Shown here piece after piece: positions 21,588 through 30,229 of a stretch of DNA of 64,000 nt. The translations under genes were made by a program, and so were the position numbers. The number at the start of each line of letters is the position of its first letter. Position 1 is the stretch's first letter. The stretch comes from Streptomyces albireticuli (GTDB lineage Bacteria; Actinomycetota; Actinomycetes; Streptomycetales; Streptomycetaceae). The notes under the pieces were generated by a model. The model saw only the letters and a list, made by a program, of their open reading frames with translations. It was not told where the DNA came from and searched no databases. Location: contig NZ_JAJQQS010000014.1 of assembly GCF_021228125.1 (NCBI RefSeq), forward strand, positions 1 through 64,000. The letters are read 5' to 3'.

Positions 21588-21716
21588 TTCTCCCCAGATT
21601 CTCCCCAGCCCCGAAAGTGATCACCTTCTCTTCGTCTCCTGGAGAGTCCCCTTGTCGGCGGCGATGATGTCGAAGTTGAGGCCACCGCGCCTGGACGCAA
21701 GCGTTTTGACCTGCGT
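21586..21716 (+). repeat. Tandem 11-bp repeat and probable element-chromosome junction
   Basis: Directly at the integrase stop, GATTCTCCCCA is repeated with an 11-bp period (21586-21608), a candidate arm-type integrase site. The rest of the segment has no gene and no tRNA. The crossover site probably lies between here and the mprF 3' end, but the other att copy is outside the window, so it cannot be placed. Confidence 0.4.
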
Positions 21717-24242
21717 CTACGACGAGAACTGCCGCATCAGGCGCACCCCCTGCGCCGCCGTCATGTGCGGCAGGTACGCCTTGCCGATCGCCCGTGTGAT
21801 CGCCGGCAGTGCCGCCGGGTCCGGGTAGGTCATGTACATCGGCCGGTACTCCGGCTGGAACTTGGCCTTGAAGGCCAGCAGGGAGCGGAAGCCGTAGACC
21901 GGTTCCAGGACCCTGCCGCCGAGGTCGAGGATGCGCTGGAGCGCGGCCGGTGGTTCTTCCGTGGCCTTGCGGGCCAGGGGGGCGCCGGAGAGGCTGAGGA
22001 AGCGGGCGCCCTCCTCCTGGAAACCCAGGGCGGCGGAGGCGATGAGGAATTCCATGGAGCCTCGGAAGCCGCTCGTCCGGCGGCGCATGAAGTCCAGGGT
22101 CCAGCCGACGGGCTTGCCGTGGCCGTACACCGGCATCCAACTGGTGATGCCGTGCACGGTGCGGTCGGAGTCGACGGCGAGGAGGCAGCGCACCGAGGGG
22201 TCGTCGAGTTCGTCGAGACCGCCGAGGGTGAAGCCCATCTCCGGGAGGCCCTTGTCGGCGACCCACTCCTCGGAGATGGAGCGCACCTGGTCGGTGAGGG
22301 CGACGGGGGCGTCGGGGTAGGACCACCACTCGGCGGTGATGCCCTCCTTCTTGGCCTTGTTGAGCGCGGTGCGGACGTCCTGCCACTTCTTGCCGGTGAA
22401 GGCGAGGTCGGGCAGGGGGACGACGGTGTCCTCGGCGACCTGCACCGACCGCCAGCCGAGCCGTTCGGACGCCTCGCGGGTCTCCTCGCCGACGCTGTAG
22501 AGGCAGGGGGTCCAGCCGCGTTCGTCGCAGTACCGGGAGAAGCCGGCGACGGCGGCCGCGCGGGCGTCGGGGGCGCCGAAGGGTTCGCCCGTGGTCAGGG
22601 CGACGGTGGCGACCACCCGGTAGGCGACGGCGGCGCGGCCGCGGTCGTCGAACCAGTAGTAGTTGCCGTCCCAGGTGGTGAGGTACGACAGCGTCGAGCC
22701 GCCCTGTTCGATGAGGAGCCGCCGGGCCCGCACGGCCGCGTCCGCGTCGGTGTGCAGCCGGGGACGGCGGAAGGTGAAGAGCAGGGCGATCAGGGTGACG
22801 AGCCAGAACAGGAGGCCGCAGTACTGGAAGAGGGCCTGCGCGGTGCCGCCGACGGGCACGGGCCAGTCGGCGAAGGCTCCGACGAGGGTGGGCGGGAGGA
22901 ACTCCGAGGGCAGCCCGGACAGCAGCAGGCCGAGGGTGGCGTCGGGGTCGTACTGGCCGCGGACGGCGTAGCCGATGCCTACGTACGCGACACAGGCCAC
23001 CAGGAGCGCGCCACCGGTCACGGCCGCGAGCCGGCGGATCGTCGAACGCGGCAGCCGCAGGTCGAAGCGGGCGCGGGTGACGATCAGGAGGGCGACGACG
23101 AGGACGGGCAGCAGCATCTGTTCCGCGAACGCCTGGGCGTAGGTGGAGCGTTCGGTGGGTTCGGCCCAGCCCGCGGGGTGGCTGAGGAAGTCGTTGAGCC
23201 AGTACGAGAAGAGGGCGATCCAGGCGAGGTGGACCAGGATCGCCAGGGCCCAGGCGAGGCGGAGCCCACGGCGCAGGCCCTCGGCGAGGACGAGCATCAG
23301 GGCGGGCACGAGCACGGCCATGACGGTGGCCGGGGAGTCGTAGAAGTTCCGCAGGGCGTGGGTGAGGTGGCAGTCCGCCGTCGAGGCCGCGCAGGCGTCG
23401 GCGACCTCCTGGTCGGTGGGCTGGACGGAGACGTAGAGCTGGAAGGAGTTGAGGGGGCCGTAGGAGTCGCGGTAGAGGATAGCCACCATGGGGCCGATGG
23501 CCGCGGCGGCGACGACGAGCGCGACCAGGACGCGGGCCTCGGTGTGGGAGGAGTGGCGCAGCCGCCAGGGCCCGGACCGGTGGTACATGGCGGCGCCGGC
23601 GACGAGGCCGACGACGGCGCCGCCGAGCCGCAGCACACCCTGGAGGTGTCCGACGTAGAGGGCCATGACCAGGGCGAAGGCGACGATGGCGAGCCGGGTG
23701 CGGCGGCGCCACAGGGCGGTGAGGCGGTAGCTGAGGACCCCGCCGACGGCGAGCGCGCCGACGCTGGGCGTCACGGCGCGGTAGCCGGCGAGCTCGTCCA
23801 GCCACCACTCCCCCGCCAGGGAGCCGGCCTTGACGACGCCGACGCCGAGGAGCGTGCCGAGGATCTGGCCGCCGAGCAGGACGGCGGCGGTGCGGGCCAC
23901 GCCCAGACGGCGCTCGGCGGGGGTGACGAGGAGGAGGACGAGGAGGGTGGAGCCGATGTAGCCGCCGAGGCCGGGGCACCAGAGGAGCGAGCTGGCGGGC
24001 GTCCACCAGCGGCCTTCGGCGAGCGCGGGGACGCCGACGGCGACGGTCTCCATGCGGTGCCGGTGGGGGCCGGAGCCGAGACTGCCGGTCACGGCTCCGA
24101 CGATCCACAGCACCGCGAGGAAGGCGAGGGTGAAGGGGGCGTGGCGGACGGGGGCGAGGAGCCTGTCGAGGGTGACGTGCCAGGTGTGCGTGCCGTCGCC
24201 CCGGGTGGGGGCGTCGGGGGGCGGTGCGGTGGCGGCGGTCAT
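21717..24242 (-). CDS. mprF: MprF-like membrane flippase/phosphatidylglycerol aminoacyltransferase
   Basis: An 841-residue protein. About residues 30-500 hold multiple transmembrane helices (TLAFLAVLWIVGAVTGSLG, GSTLLVLLLVTPAERRLGV, MLLPVLVVALLIVTRARFD). About residues 510-841 form the DUF2156/GNAT-like aminoacyltransferase (TLSYLTTWDGNYYWFDDRGR, FTGKKWQDVRTALNKAKKEG, WTLDFMRRRTSGFRGSMEFL, FKAKFQPEYRPMYM). MprF enzymes add an amino acid, usually lysine, to phosphatidylglycerol, reducing surface negative charge and sensitivity to cationic peptides. The region about residues 50-250 resembles a rhomboid-like fold, which is unusual next to classical MprF. It overlaps the upstream esterase gene by ATGA; the element is integrated downstream of its 3' end. 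Confidence 0.82.
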   Translation of the reverse strand: MTAATAPPPDAPTRGDGTHTWHVTLDRLLAPVRHAPFTLAFLAVLWIVGAVTGSLGSGPHRHRMETVAVGVPALAEGRWWTPASSLLWCPGLGGYIGSTLLVLLLVTPAERRLGVARTAAVLLGGQILGTLLGVGVVKAGSLAGEWWLDELAGYRAVTPSVGALAVGGVLSYRLTALWRRRTRLAIVAFALVMALYVGHLQGVLRLGGAVVGLVAGAAMYHRSGPWRLRHSSHTEARVLVALVVAAAAIGPMVAILYRDSYGPLNSFQLYVSVQPTDQEVADACAASTADCHLTHALRNFYDSPATVMAVLVPALMLVLAEGLRRGLRLAWALAILVHLAWIALFSYWLNDFLSHPAGWAEPTERSTYAQAFAEQMLLPVLVVALLIVTRARFDLRLPRSTIRRLAAVTGGALLVACVAYVGIGYAVRGQYDPDATLGLLLSGLPSEFLPPTLVGAFADWPVPVGGTAQALFQYCGLLFWLVTLIALLFTFRRPRLHTDADAAVRARRLLIEQGGSTLSYLTTWDGNYYWFDDRGRAAVAYRVVATVALTTGEPFGAPDARAAAVAGFSRYCDERGWTPCLYSVGEETREASERLGWRSVQVAEDTVVPLPDLAFTGKKWQDVRTALNKAKKEGITAEWWSYPDAPVALTDQVRSISEEWVADKGLPEMGFTLGGLDELDDPSVRCLLAVDSDRTVHGITSWMPVYGHGKPVGWTLDFMRRRTSGFRGSMEFLIASAALGFQEEGARFLSLSGAPLARKATEEPPAALQRILDLGGRVLEPVYGFRSLLAFKAKFQPEYRPMYMTYPDPAALPAITRAIGKAYLPHMTAAQGVRLMRQFSS

Positions 24243-25555
24243 CGGATCAGTCCCGTCCGGCGGGAGATCCACGGCAGTTGCCTCTCCAGGCCGGGGCGCC
24301 ACACCTGCCAGCTGTGGCCGCCGGGGAGCAGCACCCACTCGGCCCGCATGCCGGCCTTGACCGCCGCGTCGTAGACCTTGCGCTGCTGCGGCCGGTACGT
24401 GCCGTCGTCGCTGCCCGCGACGAAGGCGGCCTCGGTGTCGGGGAAGCGCTGCCGGGCGAGCACGTCGAGGGGGTTGGCCTTCTCGAAGGCGGCGGTGTCG
24501 CCGCCGAAGGCCTTGTCGACGGTCTTCCGTCTGCTGCCGAGAGTGGGGGCCTCCTGGCCTGAGATGTCGTTGACGACGCCGTAGACCTGGGGTGCGTTGA
24601 CGCCGAGCTGGATGGAGCAGGTGCCGCCGAAGGAGATGCCGGAGATCGCCCAGGAGGTGCGGGCGGTGGCGACCTGGAGGTGGGTGCGGATCCAGTCGGG
24701 GACGTCGGTGGCGAGGTAGGTCTGGACGTTGCCGAGCCGGGAGTCCATGCAGAGGGTGTTGGCGAACTGGGAGCCGAGCGGGTCGACGACGACGACCACG
24801 GGGGCGAGGCCGCGGTGGCCGGCGGCGAAGGCGTTCATCATGTCGAGGAGCCGGCCGGAGTTGATCCAGTCGTCGGGGGAACCGGGCTGGCCGGCCATGA
24901 GGACGATGACGGGGAGGAGGGGGCGCGGCGTGGCGCGGTAGGCGGGCGGGAGGTAGACGAAGGCGCCGCGGGCGTCGAAGCCGGAGCGGGTGCCGGGGAT
25001 GTCCGACTTGGAGAGGGTGCCGTTCTCGGGGAGGCCGTGCGGGGGGCGCCAGACGTCGGCGACGGTCTTGCCGGGCGGTACGGGCAGCACGGGTTCGGTG
25101 CGTCCGGTGGCGTCGGCGAGGCTGGTGGTCTTGGTAAGCCAGGAGTTCAGGGCGGTGCGTGCGGTGGGGTACTGGTCGAAGTGCTTGTTGATCTCCGAGG
25201 CGCCGAGGAGGACGGTGAGGACGGCGGCGAGCACGGCGCCCGCCCAGTACCGGGGGCGGAGGAGCGGAATCCGGAACGCGGCGAGACAGACGCCGAGGAC
25301 GGCGATCCCGGCCCAGATCACCACATCGGTCGGCAGCGGGTCGGGGAAGGGCTGCCACCAGTCGTCCACGGCGGTGCGCAGCAGCCAGGTGAGGACGGCG
25401 GCCAGCAGCACGGCGAGCGGGGCCCAGCGGGTCCACCAGGTGCGGCGGCGGGAGAAGAGCAGTACCGCGAGCGCGCACAGGCCCGCGACGAGCAGGGCGA
25501 CCGGGATCCATCCGCTCACCAGGGACCAGTCCAGCGGGCCCGCCGCCATCCGCAT
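24239..25555 (-). CDS. Membrane-anchored esterase (alpha/beta hydrolase, mycolyltransferase-like)
   Basis: About 438 residues. Four transmembrane helices fill residues 1-130 (WIPVALLVAGLCALAVLLF, WAPLAVLLAAVLTWLL, VVIWAGIAVLGVCLAAF, AVLAAVLTVLLGAS), and an extracytoplasmic esterase domain follows. The nucleophile elbow is GISFGGTCS; LMAGQPGSPDDWINSG marks the oxyanion-hole strand; the terminal PGGHSWQVWRPGL supplies the catalytic His. Such fused membrane-esterases sit beside mprF homologues and may hydrolyse or modify aminoacylated lipids. ATG 25555 is chosen; GTG 25567 and ATG 25549 are in frame. Confidence 0.8.
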   Translation of the reverse strand: MRMAAGPLDWSLVSGWIPVALLVAGLCALAVLLFSRRRTWWTRWAPLAVLLAAVLTWLLRTAVDDWWQPFPDPLPTDVVIWAGIAVLGVCLAAFRIPLLRPRYWAGAVLAAVLTVLLGASEINKHFDQYPTARTALNSWLTKTTSLADATGRTEPVLPVPPGKTVADVWRPPHGLPENGTLSKSDIPGTRSGFDARGAFVYLPPAYRATPRPLLPVIVLMAGQPGSPDDWINSGRLLDMMNAFAAGHRGLAPVVVVVDPLGSQFANTLCMDSRLGNVQTYLATDVPDWIRTHLQVATARTSWAISGISFGGTCSIQLGVNAPQVYGVVNDISGQEAPTLGSRRKTVDKAFGGDTAAFEKANPLDVLARQRFPDTEAAFVAGSDDGTYRPQQRKVYDAAVKAGMRAEWVLLPGGHSWQVWRPGLERQLPWISRRTGLIR

Positions 25556-25683
25556 CCGTCGCACCACGTCCGTGTGGGGATATAGGGGGTGAACGGGTCG
25601 CTCTGCCTTGAGCTACGGCCCCTGGGGGAGTGGAGCCGGGTGGACTTGAACGCACCATCTACCCGTTCGAAAATAACGCTACT

Positions 25684-25695
25684 TATCAGCTGATA
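25684..25695. promoter_or_regulatory. Palindrome in the esterase/oxygenase divergent region
   Basis: TATCAGCTGATA is a perfect 12-bp palindrome in the 264-bp gap (25556-25819) between divergent genes; nothing else is recognisable there. It may be an operator. Confidence 0.3.
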
Positions 25696-25819
25696 GGCGG
25701 CAACCCGGGCGCCGCCGTGCGGGGGGGACGCTGGCGTGTTCGGGGCCTTGTGACGGCCCTGGGGCGGCGTTTTGATACTCGGCATTCAACGGAAGCGTTC
25801 TCCTCGAAGGAGATGCCCC

Positions 25820-26779
25820 ATGCCCATGTCCTCGGCGCGGAGCGGCGGAACGAGCGCGCTCGACCTCCCGAGAACCCCGACCGGATTCCAGCAGTTCTCG
25901 CACGCCCTGCGGGCGCGTACCCCCCGGCGCGGCGCGACGCTGCCGGCGGAGCCGCGGTGGCGGAGCGAGTTCGTGGACCGGGCGGCGGCCGGGCCGCGCG
26001 TCACGCTGCGGGAGTTCGGTTACGGGAGCGGCGAGCTCAGCACCTGGCGGGGGCGGCCGGACGACACGGCCGTCGTCGGTCCGCTCCAGCTGCTCACCCA
26101 GGAGGGGCTGGCCTGCCTGACCGAGGTGTGCGACGCCCTGGAGGGGACGGCGGGGCACAGCCGGTTCATCGCGACGCGGCGGCTGCGGAGCGCGGACCTG
26201 CTCTCGCCGTTCATCAACAACATGATCCGCGACCGGGCGTTCCTGGTGACGTGCTCCCGGCTGGTCGGCGTCCCGCTGATCCCGCACCCGCTGCGCATCC
26301 CCACCGCCCAGATCAACTACGGCAGCGGTCAGGGGCGGCCGGAGATCGTGCGGTGGCACCGCGACGGCATGGACTACGTCTTCACGATCCAGCTGAACGG
26401 CTACGAGGACTACGAGGGCGGCCGGTTCACCTATTTCCAGGGGCGTACGGACGAGTTCCCGGAGGCGGAGCCGGGGGACGCCCGGATCCGCGAGGCGGCG
26501 TGCGGGGAGCGCGGGGCGACGCTGTTCCTCCATGGGAGCCGCATCTTCCACGCGGTCACGCCGGTGACGAAGGGACGGCGGGTGGTTCTGGTGATCTCCC
26601 TCTTCTGTCCTTATTTCGCCCGGCAGGACTCCAACACCTTCTGGCACCTGGCGGGTGACGACGGGATCGCGGCGACGGTGCCGCACTGGCTGCGGCTGAA
26701 GTGGCCGGTGCGCAACCCGGCCGTGGACTTCAGCCTGCGGGCCGGGAGCCCGGTGGTCACCTGGGACGACCTCGGGTAG
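25820..26779 (+). CDS. 2-oxoglutarate-Fe(II) oxygenase (prolyl-hydroxylase-like)
   Basis: A 319-residue enzyme. The iron triad is visible: His180 and Asp182 in VRWHRDGMDY, and His244 in IFHAVTPVTKG, with Arg253/254 for 2-oxoglutarate. The FTIQLNGYEDYEGGRFTYFQ segment is the typical double-stranded beta-helix core of prolyl-4-hydroxylase-like dioxygenases. The substrate is unknown; a protein or small-molecule hydroxylase are both possible. ATG 25820 follows GAAGGAG; upstream in-frame ATG 25772 lacks a site. It is monocistronic and ends at a strong terminator. Confidence 0.85.
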   Translation: MPMSSARSGGTSALDLPRTPTGFQQFSHALRARTPRRGATLPAEPRWRSEFVDRAAAGPRVTLREFGYGSGELSTWRGRPDDTAVVGPLQLLTQEGLACLTEVCDALEGTAGHSRFIATRRLRSADLLSPFINNMIRDRAFLVTCSRLVGVPLIPHPLRIPTAQINYGSGQGRPEIVRWHRDGMDYVFTIQLNGYEDYEGGRFTYFQGRTDEFPEAEPGDARIREAACGERGATLFLHGSRIFHAVTPVTKGRRVVLVISLFCPYFARQDSNTFWHLAGDDGIAATVPHWLRLKWPVRNPAVDFSLRAGSPVVTWDDLG

Positions 26780-26803
26780 CGGAGCGCCCCGGCGCGAGAA
26801 CGC

Positions 26804-26841
26804 GAGGAGCCGGCCGCCCCCGGAGGGACGGCCGGCTCCTC
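26804..26841. terminator. Bidirectional terminator between oxygenase and permease genes
   Basis: GAGGAGCCGGCCG (26804-26816) and CGGCCGGCTCCTC (26829-26841) form a perfect 13-bp stem with a 12-nt loop, centred between two convergent genes. Confidence 0.85.
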
Positions 26842-26856
26842 ACTGGAGAGGGGAGG

Positions 26857-28341
26857 CTACTGCTTGGCCCCGTCGCGCTCCAGCTCGGTCTCGCGCTTGA
26901 TCCGCGCGACCTTGCCGCGGACGACGAACCAGCCGCCGACCAGCGCCGCCACGATCAGCGGCAGGCACAGCACGGTGGTGCGGCCGGCACCGGGCTCGGC
27001 GGCCATCAGGCCCAGCACCGAGGCCAGGAAGAGCAGCGTGATGATCTGGGTGTACGGGGCCCAGGGCAGCTGGTAGGACGGGCGGGTGAGCTTGCCCTCC
27101 TTGGCGCGCTTCCAGAAGAGCAGCGAGCAGAGCATGATCATGCCCCAGGTGCCGATGATGCCGATGGCGGCGAAGTTCAGCACGATCTCGAAGGCGTCCG
27201 CGGGGACCACGAAGTTGAGACCGACGCCCAGCACACAGAAGAACGCGGTGAGCAGGATGCCGCCGTAGGGCACCTGCCCCTTGTTCATCAGGCCGGTGAA
27301 CTTCGGCGCCGAGCCCGACATGGCCATCGAGCGCAGGATGCGGCCGGTGGAGTAGAGGCCCGAGTTGAGGCTGGAGAGCGCCGCGGTGAGGACGACGAGG
27401 TTCATCACGCCGGCCGCGTAGGGGACGCCGATCTTGCCGAGGACGGTGACGAAGGGGCTCTCGTCACCGGTGAAGGCGTTGTACGGCAGCAGCAGGGCGA
27501 GCAGGATGACCGAGCCGACGTAGAAGAGGCCGACGCGCCACATGATCGAGTTGATCGCCTTCGGCATGATCTTCTCGGGGTTCTTGGTCTCACCCGCGGC
27601 GACGCCGCACAGCTCGACCGAGGCGTAGGCGAAGACGACACCCTGGATGACGAGCAGCATCGGCATCACACCGGAGGGGAAGACGCCGCCGTTGTCCATG
27701 ATGTTCGCGATACCCGGGGTGCTGCCACCGACGTCGTGCTGGGTGACCAGCAGGAAGATGCCGATGAACATGAAGAGGACCAGCGCGCCGACCTTGATGA
27801 TCGCGAACCAGAACTCCATCTCGCCGAAGTACTTCACCGAGATCAGGTTCACGGTGAGGACGACGGCCAGGGCTATCAGGGCGAGCACCCACTGGGGGAT
27901 GTCACTGAACATGCCCCAGTAGTGGGTGTACGTGGCGACGGCCGTGATGTCGGCGATGCCGGTGGTGGCCCAGTTCAGGAAGTAGAGCCAGCCGGCGGTG
28001 AAGGCGCCCTTCTCCCCCATGAACTCTCGCGCGTAGGAGACGAACGCGCCGGAGGACGGACGGTAGAGCACGAGCTCACCGAGTGCCCGGACGACGAAGA
28101 AGGCGAACACTCCGCACACCGCGTAGGCGATGAAGAGCGAGGGGCCCGCGTTGGCGAGGCGGCCACCGGCGCCGAGGAAGAGGCCGGTGCCGATCGCCCC
28201 GCCGATGGCGATCATGTTGACGTGGCGGGACTTGAGGTCCTTGCTGTAGCCGGCGTCGCCGGCGTCGACGTGTGGGGACGCCGTGGCCGGGGCGGTGACG
28301 CCGGGCTCAGTGTCGGCCGCAGTGAGGGTGCGGTCACTCAT
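26857..28341 (-). CDS. ansP: Amino-acid permease (APC family, probable asparagine permease)
   Basis: A 494-residue permease with 12 hydrophobic helices. The N-terminus HVNMIAIGGAIGTGLFLGAG is the APC signature that binds the amino-acid backbone, and ELVLYRPSSGAFVSYAREFM is its companion. YASVELCGVAAGETKNPEKI and the C-terminal half match the AnsP/CycA/GabP group of proton-coupled amino-acid transporters. Asparagine as substrate is the usual annotation for this subgroup and cannot be proven from sequence. It is transcribed alone; the 28342-28700 upstream region holds its promoter. Confidence 0.85.
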   Translation of the reverse strand: MSDRTLTAADTEPGVTAPATASPHVDAGDAGYSKDLKSRHVNMIAIGGAIGTGLFLGAGGRLANAGPSLFIAYAVCGVFAFFVVRALGELVLYRPSSGAFVSYAREFMGEKGAFTAGWLYFLNWATTGIADITAVATYTHYWGMFSDIPQWVLALIALAVVLTVNLISVKYFGEMEFWFAIIKVGALVLFMFIGIFLLVTQHDVGGSTPGIANIMDNGGVFPSGVMPMLLVIQGVVFAYASVELCGVAAGETKNPEKIMPKAINSIMWRVGLFYVGSVILLALLLPYNAFTGDESPFVTVLGKIGVPYAAGVMNLVVLTAALSSLNSGLYSTGRILRSMAMSGSAPKFTGLMNKGQVPYGGILLTAFFCVLGVGLNFVVPADAFEIVLNFAAIGIIGTWGMIMLCSLLFWKRAKEGKLTRPSYQLPWAPYTQIITLLFLASVLGLMAAEPGAGRTTVLCLPLIVAALVGGWFVVRGKVARIKRETELERDGAKQ

Positions 28342-28955
28342 GTATGTGTTCGCCTTCGCTGGAGGGGGGAGCAGGACCGATCCCGCCCGGGGCTCAGGTC
28401 CGGCTGGCGACGCCGGCTGACGGGTGGGTTCGGGAAGTGTGGACCGGTGGACCGACGGGACGTCCCGGTGCCACGGCGCGCCTCGACGAGGTCGCGCCGC
28501 CGCGAAACGGAGACCGGGAGCTACCGGCCGGACCCTTCACCGCTTAAGCGCGGCTGGGGGACCGTGCCTCCCGTACGGCTGACAGGCCTGCCGTGGCGCA
28601 CCAGCGCCCCACGGCAGGGGTGGGCACCGATTCCCTGGCGCTCACGCGCCGCGGTGCTCCGCCGCCTGTCGGACAAGTCCATGCGGTGAATAGTGAGAGG
28701 CTCGCAAGGAATCCGTCAAGAGTTTACGGAATATTGACATTACCGGGCACTCACGCTAGCGAACCGCCGGTAAGTGTTTCGACGGGGCTTTTTCCGGGGA
28801 GAGAGCTGTGCCGATTCGCAATGCACCTACATAGGTGTTCCAAGCACCTATACGGACGCCCGGGCGTCGAATATATAGATGCCCTTTACATCGAATGCCG
28901 TCCGGCCCTGTCGCCGCGCCGGGCACGGCGGCGCTCCCTATGGTGGACGGCAATC
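28342..28955. promoter_or_regulatory. Divergent regulatory region with CACCTA/TAGGTG repeats
   Basis: A 614-bp gene-free region. Before the phosphatase gene, CACCTA (28825-28830), ATAGGTG (28831-28837) and CACCTAT (28845-28851) form nested inverted repeats, a good operator candidate. A TTGACA box at 28734-28739 has a weak -10 (TAGCGA) 17 nt downstream. The stretch 28700-28900 is markedly more AT-rich than its surroundings. Confidence 0.4.
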
Positions 28956-30050
28956 ATGAAGCATCCGCCAGGCCGGAACGGGCCGCCCGGGACGCCCCGT
29001 CTCCCCCGCCGCGCGCGCCGGCTCGTCACCGCCGGCTACGCGCTGCTCGCCCTCGCCGTCGTGACGGACCTGGCGTCCAACCCCGACGTCACCCTCTCCC
29101 CCGTCCTCGCCACCGCGCCGGTCCTCGCCAGCGTCGGCACCCGGCGCCCCCGGGTGCCCCTGACCACCGGGCTGGCCGCCACCCTGCTGATCGTCCCGCT
29201 GCTGGGGTTCTCCGACAGCGAGGTCCCCCTGGCCGTCCACATGACCTCCGGCTTCGCGGTGCTCGCCGTCACCTGCGTCAGCACCGCGAACGTCGTCCTG
29301 ATCGCGACCCGGGAGCGGGAGCTGCTCCAGTCGCGCTCCGTGGCGGAGGCGGCGCAGGACACCCTGCTGCGCCCGCCGCCGGAGCGGGTCGGCGGGCTGC
29401 GGACCGCCGTGCGGTACATGGCCGCGGCGGCGGACGCCCGGGTGGGCGGGGATCTGTACGAGGCGCTGGCGACCCCGTACGGCACCCGGCTGCTCGTCGG
29501 CGACGTCCGGGGCAAGGGCCTGGACGCCATCGCCACCGCGGCCGACGTGCTCGGTACGTTCCGGGAGGCCGCCCACGTCGAGGCCGACCTGGCCACGGTG
29601 GCCGGCCGCCTCGACGGCGCCATGAGGCGGCGCCGGCCGCGCGAGGAGTTCGTGACCGCCGTCCTGATCGGCGTGCCGGAGGGCGGCGGCCCGGCCGAGA
29701 TGGTCAACTGCGGACACCTGCCGCCGCTGCTCCTGCGCGACGGCCGGGTGACGGAGGTGGAGACGCCCGTCCCGCAGCCTCCACTGGCCCTGCTGGAGCT
29801 GACCGGTGACGTCTATCACCGCCGTACGTTCGCCTTCGAGCGGGGCGACCTCCTGCTCCTCTACACCGACGGGGTCACCGAGGCCCGCGACGCGAGCGGC
29901 GATTTCTACCCGCTGGCCGAGCGGCTGGCGGGGATGCCGGAGACGACCCCGGAAGCGCTGCTGGACCGTGTGGTGGCGGATCTGGTGGCCTACGCGGGTA
30001 GCGACCTGTGCGACGACGCGGCGCTGCTGGCCGCCCGCAGGGAGGCGTAG
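28956..30050 (+). CDS. Membrane PP2C (SpoIIE-type) serine phosphatase
   Basis: A 364-residue protein. Three or four membrane helices (RLVTAGYALLALAVVTDLAS, TTGLAATLLIVPLLGF, FAVLAVTCVSTANVVLIA) are followed from about residue 110 by a PPM/SpoIIE phosphatase domain. AAADARVGGDLYEAL and LVGDVRGKGLDAIATAADVL carry the metal-binding Asp and Gly residues; GHLPPLLLRDG and LLLYTDGVTEARD complete the core. Such enzymes dephosphorylate anti-anti-sigma factors in partner-switching modules; no partner is adjacent. The ATG has only a weak ribosome-binding site. Confidence 0.85.
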   Translation: MKHPPGRNGPPGTPRLPRRARRLVTAGYALLALAVVTDLASNPDVTLSPVLATAPVLASVGTRRPRVPLTTGLAATLLIVPLLGFSDSEVPLAVHMTSGFAVLAVTCVSTANVVLIATRERELLQSRSVAEAAQDTLLRPPPERVGGLRTAVRYMAAAADARVGGDLYEALATPYGTRLLVGDVRGKGLDAIATAADVLGTFREAAHVEADLATVAGRLDGAMRRRRPREEFVTAVLIGVPEGGGPAEMVNCGHLPPLLLRDGRVTEVETPVPQPPLALLELTGDVYHRRTFAFERGDLLLLYTDGVTEARDASGDFYPLAERLAGMPETTPEALLDRVVADLVAYAGSDLCDDAALLAARREA

Positions 30051-30229
30051 CGGCGGACGGCCGGCGGACCCCCGCGAACGACTCCCCCAGAGCCGTTGAC
30101 TCTTCTCTATCGCCCCAAGAATTCCCTTGGAAGCATTCCAATATTGGTCGATATTCCTTAGATATCTCACAACCAAGACCAGTGGGCCTTGGATTCACCA
30201 TTCTCCGGCCCGCCGGTCACGGGTCGCCC

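Noticed and set aside
21588..21716. A tRNA gene as integration target
   Set aside because: The segment between integrase and mprF has no tRNA features; the target is more likely the 3' region of a protein gene.
21520..24374. Two very long ORFs of more than 850 codons overlapping mprF in other frames
   Set aside because: They are shadow frames of the mprF gene caused by high GC; they are Arg/Ala/Pro-rich or Gly/Glu-rich and carry no domain.
26701..28689. Long plus-strand ORF over the amino-acid permease gene
   Set aside because: It is the antisense shadow of a clear APC permease; the protein is Asp/Gly/His-rich without any family signature.
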